DNA of 5,564 nucleotides from an uncultured Bdellovibrionales bacterium (GTDB taxonomy: Bacteria; Bdellovibrionota; Bdellovibrionia; Bdellovibrionales; UBA1609), in the NCBI GenBank assembly GCA_937980625.1, contig CALJPJ010000077.1:1-5564 (forward strand), in the 5' to 3' direction. The stretch's first letter is position 1; the number at the start of each line of letters is the position of its first letter. The notes below the pieces were generated by a model. It did not search any database and was not told where the DNA came from. It saw only the letters and a list, made by a program, of their open reading frames with translations. Made by a program: the position numbers and the translations under genes. This document shows positions 1 through 5,318 of the stretch, one piece after another.

Positions 1-842
1 GCCGCATGTTTTATGTGTATGTATTGGTTAAGTTATTTTGGTTGCCGAATGAGGTCCGAAAATTAGTTTATAAATATGGTCGTATGTTTTATGTTTATGT
101 ATTGGTTAAGTTATTTTGGTTGCCGAATGAGGTCCGAAAATTAGTTTATAAATATGGTCGTATGTTTTATGTTTATGTATTGGTTAAGTTATTTTGGTTG
201 CCAAATGAGGTTCGAAAATTAGCTTATAAGTATGGCCGCATGTTTTATGTTTATGTATTGGTTAAGTTATTTTGGTTGCCGAATGAGGTCCGAAAATTAG
301 TTTATAAATATGGTCGAAAAACTTATATGGTTACTTACAAGTATGGCCGCATGTTTTATGTGTATGTATTGGTTAAACTATTTTGGCTTCCCAACGAGAT
401 TCGTAAATTAGCCTATAAATATGGTCGAAAGATTTATATGGTTGCTTACAAGTATGGTCGCATGTTTTATGTGTATGTTTTATTAAAGTTATTTTGGCTA
501 CCGAACGAGGTTCGTAAACTAGCTTATAAATATGGCCGTATGTTTTATGTGTATGTTTTGGTTAAATTATTTTGGCTTCCAAATGAAGTAAAGAAGTTCT
601 TTTATAGGTCTCAGAGGCAAATGAGAACCTTTCAAGGTGAGTCTATTAGATTTTTAGTTTGGTTGTTTTGGAGAGCTCGCGAGTTAAGCTCTAGGGCTAA
701 GTATTTGTGTTTTTTTATAGCTCATAAGTTAAAAAATAAATTAATTAACTTTTATGCAGTGATAAATCCGGTGATCTTGAAGCCATATTATTTTATGAAA
801 TTTCAATTAAATAAGCGTTTATCACGTAAAAGCGTATCTTAA
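1..842 (+). CDS. Repeat-rich hydrophobic/basic protein, 3' part (5' end outside window)
   Basis: The function is not recognised. The frame is open to the left edge: bases 1-5 read as the end of a preceding ...GR, so the ATG at 6 is probably just the first residue of a repeat unit, not the start codon. Counting from that Met, 278 residues are visible. Residues 1-204 are seven 26-residue units plus two 11-residue inserts. Residues 211-236 look like a degraded eighth unit, and the rest is a basic tail ending in KRLSRKSVS. Units are rich in Phe, Tyr, Trp, Val and Leu in the first half and basic (R, K, Y) in the second, with a conserved LFWLPNE centre. This suggests membrane-associated amphipathic helices. 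No catalytic domain, signal peptide or Cys-rich motif is visible. It could be the C-terminal tail of a larger enzyme, for example a glycosyltransferase with a membrane-binding extension, but that is a guess. It converges on the methyltransferase gene, and the stop codons overlap by 4 nt. Confidence 0.75.
   Translation, partial: RMFYVYVLVKLFWLPNEVRKLVYKYGRMFYVYVLVKLFWLPNEVRKLVYKYGRMFYVYVLVKLFWLPNEVRKLAYKYGRMFYVYVLVKLFWLPNEVRKLVYKYGRKTYMVTYKYGRMFYVYVLVKLFWLPNEIRKLAYKYGRKIYMVAYKYGRMFYVYVLLKLFWLPNEVRKLAYKYGRMFYVYVLVKLFWLPNEVKKFFYRSQRQMRTFQGESIRFLVWLFWRARELSSRAKYLCFFIAHKLKNKLINFYAVINPVILKPYYFMKFQLNKRLSRKSVS
318..350 (+). repeat. 33-bp (11-residue) insert between repeat units 4 and 5
   Basis: It encodes KTYMVTYKYGR. 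The last five residues, YKYGR, match the end of the 26-residue unit, so it looks like a shortened repeat unit that kept the unit's C-terminal end. A near copy lies at 429-461. Confidence 0.85.
429..461 (+). repeat. 33-bp (11-residue) insert between repeat units 5 and 6
   Basis: It encodes KIYMVAYKYGR, differing from the insert at 318-350 at two residues. The two inserts flank unit 5, so a 37-residue composite (unit plus insert) was probably duplicated once (240-350 and 351-461). Confidence 0.85.
636..713 (+). repeat. Degenerate eighth repeat unit
   Basis: Residues 211-236 of the visible protein contain FLVWLFWRARELSSRAKYL. This aligns without gaps to the second half of the 26-residue unit: LV, LFW and the Glu at unit position 16 all fall in register, followed by a basic/aromatic stretch. 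The DNA similarity is largely lost, so this would be an old copy that marks the 3' edge of the array. Confidence 0.5.
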
Positions 843-1507
843 GTAATACCAATTACCATATATCGCTCATAAAGGTCACAGTCTAAAGTGTTTTCAAACA
901 GTACTGTTGATAATGAGCATTGATTTATAAACTCACTTAAGCTTTCAGAGCAGTTAGAATGTTGGGCATGTAAATCAAAATTGTTACTTTGTAAAATTAC
1001 TTTTAAACCTTTTGGTAGCTTAGATCTCCATGTCTCAAACTCTTCAATATGTTCGCAAGAAGTGTTAATAACTAAACTGGGAACTTCACAAATTTTTTTA
1101 GTGCCAGAAGTAACAGTGATTTTATTATAATTTAAATTTAGAATGTTTGCTGTAAAGGCTTTACACTTCCATTTATTTTTAAATTGATCAAAATTAATTG
1201 AATCAGAAATTTTCTCACAAGAGGGGTCAATATCAATGGTTCTGATTTTATCATATTTAATATTACGATCATTGATCATAGCTGCTAAAAAACCATACCA
1301 GCCACATAAAATAAAAATATTTTCGTGTGTATTTCCAAAAGTAGTAATCATATTATCGATGAGCCAAGTTTTACTTTTAACTTGGTTACGGCTCAAGGCA
1401 TCGGTAAAATTTGTATTGGGGTATTTTTCAATAGTTTTTCTTAGGTTAATTAGAAATTGACTTTGCGTATACTCTTCAATTCCTGGAGATATAGATAAGT
1501 AATCCAT
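839..1507 (-). CDS. Class I SAM-dependent methyltransferase-like protein
   Basis: A 222-residue protein predicted to be a soluble, cytoplasmic methyltransferase using S-adenosylmethionine. Residues 64-75 (IFILCGWYGFLA) sit where the SAM-binding motif I (strand, glycine loop, helix) belongs. The segment RTIDIDPSC (89-97) resembles the acidic end of strand 2 that holds the SAM ribose. VINTSCEHIEEF (146-157) occupies the motif IV/post-strand-4 position, and VILQSNNF (170-177) fits strand 5. The GWYGFL and NTSCEHI segments are, from memory, typical of a small methyltransferase family of unknown substrate found in bacteria and phages, often beside radical SAM genes. The glycine loop is atypical (CGWYG rather than GxGxG). 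The start ATG overlaps the TAA of the upstream radical SAM gene (TAATG), implying translation by reinitiation. It is the last gene of the operon, and its stop overlaps that of the convergent repeat gene. Acceptor unknown. Confidence 0.8.
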   Translation of the reverse strand: MDYLSISPGIEEYTQSQFLINLRKTIEKYPNTNFTDALSRNQVKSKTWLIDNMITTFGNTHENIFILCGWYGFLAAMINDRNIKYDKIRTIDIDPSCEKISDSINFDQFKNKWKCKAFTANILNLNYNKITVTSGTKKICEVPSLVINTSCEHIEEFETWRSKLPKGLKVILQSNNFDLHAQHSNCSESLSEFINQCSLSTVLFENTLDCDLYERYMVIGIT

Positions 1508-2895
1508 TAGTTAATTAAATCTGCCATTTGAGGGAAAGTAGTTTTAAAGTTTGTACCCCGAATATTATCCATTTTTGATATGTATTCTTTGAATTCAGGT
1601 AATTGATTTGACCAATCTGCAGAGTTCATAAATCGGACCATACCTTTTAATCTATTTATACCATAACCACTTTCGAGAAACTCTTGATCATTACGATAGT
1701 TTTTCTTGAGCCATAAATAAAAATCTTCATATTTAGCAGTGATTTTATCTTTAAACTCTTTAGGGAAGACTCGTACATTTAAATGTGTAGGGTGATAAAC
1801 AAAGTGATAATTGATTAACCCCGCTCCAAGAGGCCAAGGGTTAATTTTTTTGTAGTTTTTAGAAATTTTCCATTTAAGAAAATCTGGTATGTAAAACATA
1901 TTTAGCATTTGAACGGCGCAGGCAATTGTAACTTCAATATGTGGTTCTGTATTGTCTAGGCGATAAAGTTGTTTTTCAATATCAATCCATTTAGAAGGAA
2001 AGCGAATATAGTCATTCATTATACCAATACTATCGATACTAAAATGAAACCTTACTCGTTTAAATTCTTTCCACAAAGTAAATAATTTATCTGGCATTTC
2101 AATACCATTACTATTGTAACGAAGTTCAATGTTTTTAGCATATCCGCGCTTGATGCACTCTTCAAGAAGGTTATAGTGTTCTTGAATAATTGTGCTCTCT
2201 CCACCAGCAAAATAAAGTTGTTTCATATGCGGGATCTGATCATAAAGTTGTTGCCAAAAAGTGGGGTTATCCTTGTGCCAATTGTAGGTAGCACCATCAA
2301 CTTTTCCCTGATTATCCCAAACCATAATTTTTTTTAATTCAGCACTTTTAATTTTAGGGTATAACTTTTTCCAATCACTGACCCACATGGAGCTATCGTG
2401 TGGTGAGCACATAATGCATTTTAAGTTACATTTTGTGCCAAGCCTTAAATCAACATAATATAACTTAGGGGGTACAGAGCCATCTTTATTGGTTTGTGAA
2501 ATTACTTCTTCAATATTAACTAGCTTAGACCAGTACTGAGTTTCCCAAACTCGTTTAGAGCGATGACCATTTCTTTCTTCCTCAAAGCACTTTGTACAAG
2601 AAGGTGGAATTTTATTATTAAGCATATTTCTTCTCGCAGACTTCATATACTCATTATTCCAGCCTGTAAGTAAATCTGTAGTATTTAAGTTGGCAGGTTT
2701 ACCGTCACTGTTTTTTAAAATTCCAACTTCTCCACCATGCTGCGAATGTCCAAACTTAGTTGCTGAGGAGGCATTAGCGGTACAGCATACTCTTAGGTGC
2801 CCATTTGGTCTTGTAGAAAGGTGGATCCAGGGCAAGACACAAAAAGTCTTATATTTTTCTTGCAAATGGGGCGGTAAATTTTTCATATACTCCAT
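1507..2895 (-). CDS. Radical SAM protein with N-terminal twitch domain
   Basis: A 462-residue enzyme. Residues 17-40 (TFCVLPWIHLSTRP, then NGHLRVCC) form a twitch-like element with Cys19, Cys37 and Cys38. Cys100 and Cys103 (PSCTKC) complete a likely auxiliary Fe-S site. The radical SAM core follows: CNLKCIMC (Cys156, Cys160, Cys163) is the CxxxCxxC site for the [4Fe-4S] cluster that cleaves SAM, FAGGES (229-234) is the GGE-type motif binding the SAM amino group, and FSIDSIG (285-291) is a later core strand. This layout, with the auxiliary domain before the core, matches the twitch-domain radical SAM group; no member with a firmly known substrate comes to mind. ATG at 2895 is used here. A second in-frame ATG at 2886 has GGAG three bases upstream, which is rather close, so the start is uncertain by three codons. 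The gene lies 35 nt after the preceding radical SAM gene and is coupled to the methyltransferase. Confidence 0.88.
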   Translation of the reverse strand: MEYMKNLPPHLQEKYKTFCVLPWIHLSTRPNGHLRVCCTANASSATKFGHSQHGGEVGILKNSDGKPANLNTTDLLTGWNNEYMKSARRNMLNNKIPPSCTKCFEEERNGHRSKRVWETQYWSKLVNIEEVISQTNKDGSVPPKLYYVDLRLGTKCNLKCIMCSPHDSSMWVSDWKKLYPKIKSAELKKIMVWDNQGKVDGATYNWHKDNPTFWQQLYDQIPHMKQLYFAGGESTIIQEHYNLLEECIKRGYAKNIELRYNSNGIEMPDKLFTLWKEFKRVRFHFSIDSIGIMNDYIRFPSKWIDIEKQLYRLDNTEPHIEVTIACAVQMLNMFYIPDFLKWKISKNYKKINPWPLGAGLINYHFVYHPTHLNVRVFPKEFKDKITAKYEDFYLWLKKNYRNDQEFLESGYGINRLKGMVRFMNSADWSNQLPEFKEYISKMDNIRGTNFKTTFPQMADLIN

Positions 2896-2930
2896 TTAGC
2901 AACAATACTTAAGGGCCATTATTAAATCAA

Positions 2931-4031
2931 TTATAAGTTAGCAACAGTTCTATTTTGTTCAAATTGAGATTGAAATGGGTTGAACTCTTGACCACAAGTT
3001 TTTGCACAAGCTTTTAACTTGCCTTCTTTGATTGATGAGCAACTCCATGAATCTGGTAAGGTTTTTTGAAAAAAATCGCCTTCAAGAATAGATTCAATGC
3101 TAAACTTATAGGCATTTATTTTATCTATACCACCAGACTTTGCCAGTAGTGACCATATGGGTGAGGATTTAGGCTCCAAATACCAAGGATACAATTGGTT
3201 AGCTGTCCAGCAGCAAGGAAAAACATTTCCACGAGCACTTATATAAACAGACTTTTCTTTTCCTACGCGACAGCTAATATTGGTTTTGTCTAAATAATTT
3301 ATTAAACTGCCATATTTTTTAATTAAGTTGTTCTCATTTACTAACGATTTATTTTGGTATTTTTCATTGTCAGGCTTTTCTAAATAATACTCAAGGTTTT
3401 GATCTTTATCAAAAACGGCTTGTTTGTCTTTACCTTCTGACCTTGTATTACTAAAAAAGCGTCCAGTTTTTTTGACAACAAATTTATTAAAACCCATTCT
3501 AACGCTGAGTTTTCTTGCCTCTTCCACTTGGTGTTCGTTGTGTTTAAAAACAATAAAATCCCAAATTGCCTTTCCACCACCCATAATATAACTTGAGCAA
3601 TTATCCAAAATTTTTTCAAAATTAGTATTTCGTCTGTAAATATGGTTAGTATCAGCAAGGCCATCAATACTAAAGTTAACAGAATGAGTGAGTTGCCCAA
3701 GTTCGTACCAAAATTTTGTCGATTTTAATGAGCCATTGGTGAATAAATCTAGTCGAATACTATTATTGTGACTTTTAATATATTTAAAAATACTGATTAG
3801 GTCTTTAGCTGTTGCTGGGTCGCCATAATTTCCACATAAGTATATTCGCTTCAACTGTTTAATAAAATTTATCGGAAATATTTTTTTAAAATTATGTAAA
3901 GTTATTTCAGTCACTGGAAGTTGCTTGTTAGTAGCTCCACCGCAAATGTTGCGTAAACACATAGGGCAAGCAGCATTGCACTTACTTGAAATCTCTAAAT
4001 GTACAGTTTTAATATCTTTTATTTTATACAT
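2931..4031 (-). CDS. Radical SAM protein with C-terminal SPASM-like domain
   Basis: A 366-residue enzyme. CNAACPMC (Cys18, Cys22, Cys25) is the radical SAM [4Fe-4S] motif, placed at the very N-terminus right after one predicted strand. LCGNYGDP (65-72) stands in place of the usual GGEP motif, a variant I recall from related SPASM proteins. FTNGS (97-101) and FSIDG (120-124) fit further core strands. The C-terminal third holds Cys254, then ARGNVFPCC (Cys273, Cys274), Cys331, Cys342 and Cys346. That is the strand-Gly-turn-Cys plus distal Cys pattern of a SPASM/twitch auxiliary Fe-S domain, which commonly occurs in enzymes acting on peptides or other large substrates. The start ATG lies inside the end of the upstream gene (8-nt overlap) with no clear Shine-Dalgarno, so coupling is likely. 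Substrate unknown. Confidence 0.88.
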   Translation of the reverse strand: MYKIKDIKTVHLEISSKCNAACPMCLRNICGGATNKQLPVTEITLHNFKKIFPINFIKQLKRIYLCGNYGDPATAKDLISIFKYIKSHNNSIRLDLFTNGSLKSTKFWYELGQLTHSVNFSIDGLADTNHIYRRNTNFEKILDNCSSYIMGGGKAIWDFIVFKHNEHQVEEARKLSVRMGFNKFVVKKTGRFFSNTRSEGKDKQAVFDKDQNLEYYLEKPDNEKYQNKSLVNENNLIKKYGSLINYLDKTNISCRVGKEKSVYISARGNVFPCCWTANQLYPWYLEPKSSPIWSLLAKSGGIDKINAYKFSIESILEGDFFQKTLPDSWSCSSIKEGKLKACAKTCGQEFNPFQSQFEQNRTVANL

Positions 4032-5184
4032 TTAAGTTAATAGATTTGGGTTGAATAGAATCTGGATAGAGTGGCCAGTTTGTACCAGGTTTTCTCTTGG
4101 GGATTTTACTATCAGCACTACTTACACAGCTTTTACTTATGCATTTTTGTGGCTTATCAAATAGTTGAAATCCTTTGTCAATATAACCTAAAGGCTCGTC
4201 ACGGCAACTATAGCTTCTTTTTATTGCGCCATCGGGTTCACGAATAATAATACTTCTATAGCCTGAGGAGCACTCCCAACCTTTAAAATTATTAAACCCA
4301 AAGGCATTAAAACGTTCCGCCTGATCTATATACCATTTTTTACCGTCATTAGCATTCATTTCAACTTGAAATGAATGAGTAATACTTTGACTATTTTTTT
4401 TAGGTGTTTGTTCTTTTTTTTTAACTAATTGATTAAGTGTATTTTTACTTGTTCGAACGCTACTTTTTCGAACTAATGAATTTTTTTTGTGTTGCTGTGG
4501 TAAGCCCTTTTTCATTAGCTCTCGCATCCAAGGAGCATAACCGTCAACGACTGCAGTAGCGGTAGGGTTACTTTGAGGCTTTAATGTGACATTTAATCCC
4601 GCATGATGAAAATAATGCGCATCTATCCATAGTTTTTTAAATACTTGAGGGATCATGACAATATTAATTGTTATAAAAATACCTTTTTCTTGAAGAAGAA
4701 GTAGTTTTTCACAAAATTTTTCTTTATCAGAAAATTCATGATGGTAGCTTGCTGTGATACTAGCCTTATCAATTGGTTTTATAACTTCGAGGTATTTTTT
4801 AATCCAAAATTTTCCAAAACTTAAATTTGAAGTCATATGTATGCTTTGATAGTTTGTGTTTAAAGTATCATCAGCATAGTGCTTTATAAGGTCTAAATAG
4901 CCTTTGTGTAAAGTTGGTTCACCACCACTAAAAGAAAAGTGAAAAGAGTTAAAGCCTCTTTCTCGAGATTGACGTTTAATTTCATTCATAGTTGATACTA
5001 ATAGCTCAGTAGGTCTATGATCTTTATTCTTTCCGCTAGCGTAGGGCCAGCAATATGAGCAACTATAGTTGCAGTATCTACCTAGCAACCAGCTAACACA
5101 GAAAAGATCACTTTTTAGAAGTGATTTTTGGCCAACGCTTTCAATTTGATCAAATGGTATTTGGCTAAAATCATAGTTTTTCAT
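4024..5184 (-). CDS. Radical SAM protein with C-terminal Cys region and Lys/Ser-rich insert
   Basis: The first gene of the operon. A longer frame begins at a TTG at 5202, but the ATG at 5184 (386 residues) is preferred because TTG starts are rare and no ribosome site favours it. Numbered from the ATG, CNYSCSYC (Cys38, Cys42, Cys45) is the radical SAM cluster motif and SGGEPTLHKG (86-95) the SAM-binding GGE motif. HMTSNLS (116-122) and KASITASYH (141-149) are likely core strands. The C-terminus has Cys305, then REPDGAIKRSYSC (Cys327), Cys348 and Cys353. This is a SPASM/twitch-like pattern that could hold an auxiliary Fe-S cluster. Residues about 231-271 form a low-complexity Lys/Ser/Thr/Asn/Gln insert between the core and the Cys region. 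The preceding segment LKPQSNPTATAVVDGY (202-217) looks like the end of the core. Substrate unknown; the neighbours suggest a shared pathway with the two other radical SAM enzymes. Confidence 0.87.
   Translation of the reverse strand: MKNYDFSQIPFDQIESVGQKSLLKSDLFCVSWLLGRYCNYSCSYCWPYASGKNKDHRPTELLVSTMNEIKRQSRERGFNSFHFSFSGGEPTLHKGYLDLIKHYADDTLNTNYQSIHMTSNLSFGKFWIKKYLEVIKPIDKASITASYHHEFSDKEKFCEKLLLLQEKGIFITINIVMIPQVFKKLWIDAHYFHHAGLNVTLKPQSNPTATAVVDGYAPWMRELMKKGLPQQHKKNSLVRKSSVRTSKNTLNQLVKKKEQTPKKNSQSITHSFQVEMNANDGKKWYIDQAERFNAFGFNNFKGWECSSGYRSIIIREPDGAIKRSYSCRDEPLGYIDKGFQLFDKPQKCISKSCVSSADSKIPKRKPGTNWPLYPDSIQPKSINLNV
4372..4494 (-). repeat. Low-complexity Lys/Ser-rich coding insert with A8-A9 runs
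   Basis: Within the first radical SAM gene, this stretch encodes a basic, polar, low-complexity segment (KKN, KSS, KKKEQ, KKNSQS). The plus strand shows T runs of 8, 9 and 8 at 4394-4401, 4414-4422 and 4481-4488, which are A runs on the coding strand. TTCGAAC also occurs twice (4452-4458 and 4467-4473). Such runs are prone to slippage. The reading frame is intact here. Confidence 0.7.
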
Positions 5185-5249
5185 TGGCCAATAAAACAAC
5201 AAATCATAAAACTTTTCAACTGAAAACTTTTTAATGAAGGTGTATGATT

Positions 5250-5261
5250 ACATTATAATGT
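5250..5261. other. 12-bp perfect palindrome overlapping a TATAAT
   Basis: ACATTATAATGT is a perfect inverted repeat and contains the promoter-proximal TATAAT on the minus strand. It could be an operator overlapping a -10 element, but in AT-rich DNA a chance match is quite possible. Confidence 0.25.
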
Positions 5262-5303
5262 TTGAGACCTTAAATTATATTGCATAGCAAAAGTATTGAA
5301 ATA

Positions 5304-5317
5304 ATTTATATATAAAT
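5304..5317. other. 14-bp perfect AT palindrome just after the upstream gene
   Basis: ATTTATATATAAAT is a perfect palindrome made only of A and T, one base beyond the TGA of the upstream gene. It has no GC stem and no adjoining T run, so it is not a convincing intrinsic terminator. A regulator site or chance are the alternatives. Confidence 0.2.
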
Positions 5318-5318
5318 A

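Larger units (their letters stand above)
6..617 (+). repeat. 78-bp in-frame tandem repeat array (7 units, 2 inserts)
   Basis: Full 78-bp units lie at 6-83, 84-161, 162-239, 240-317, 351-428, 462-539 and 540-617. Each encodes 26 residues that begin MFYVYVL and contain KLFWLPNE. The first six end in YKYGR; the last ends in YRSQR. Units 1, 2 and 4 are almost identical in DNA: units 2 and 4 differ only in the last base, and unit 1 differs from unit 2 at one base. Units 5-7 carry many changes, mostly synonymous in 5 and 6. The array very likely continues to the left of the window. All units and inserts are multiples of three, so copy-number change would keep the reading frame. Confidence 0.95.
5185..5318 (-). 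promoter_or_regulatory. Probable promoter region of the radical SAM operon
   Basis: This AT-rich spacer is the only sizeable non-coding gap upstream of the four-gene set. Read on the minus strand it has two exact TATAAT hexamers, at 5279-5274 and 5257-5252. Neither has a good TTGACA-like -35 at 16-18 bases: the first has only TTTCAA about 16 bases upstream. In sequence this AT-rich, TATAAT occurs easily by chance, so the promoter call rests mainly on position. No GC-rich hairpin with a T run separates the upstream gene from the operon, so read-through from that gene is also possible. Confidence 0.35.

Noticed and set aside
6..617. CRISPR array or satellite-like non-coding repeat
   Set aside because: The 78-bp units are directly adjacent without unique spacers, stay in one open frame, and diverge mainly by synonymous changes. 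That fits a protein repeat.
1236..1460. Plus-strand 74-codon open frame inside the methyltransferase gene
   Set aside because: It is antisense to a gene with clear family motifs, has no ribosome site and shows no recognisable protein features.
2690..2899. Plus-strand 69-codon open frame over the start of the N-twitch radical SAM gene
   Set aside because: It is antisense to the conserved Cys-containing twitch region, and its composition looks like a by-product of that coding strand.
2896..2930. Possible terminator or promoter in the 35-nt gap between the second and third radical SAM genes
   Set aside because: No stable hairpin with a T run and no paired -35/-10 elements are visible. The only inverted sequences are very short.
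3380..3700. Minus-strand 106-codon open frame within the SPASM radical SAM gene
   Set aside because: It is a shifted frame of a gene whose main frame is intact and carries all the expected motifs. There is no sign of a real frameshift.
5185..5202. TTG start extending the first radical SAM protein by six residues
   Set aside because: The extension adds only MLFYWP, TTG starts are uncommon, and no Shine-Dalgarno supports it over the ATG at 5184. It remains possible.
5181..5207. Eight-codon leader frame (MICCFIGQ) whose TGA overlaps the operon's first ATG (ATGA)
   Set aside because: The arrangement is suggestive of a coupled leader peptide, but it has no ribosome site and is short enough to be chance. 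It should be revisited only if conserved in relatives.
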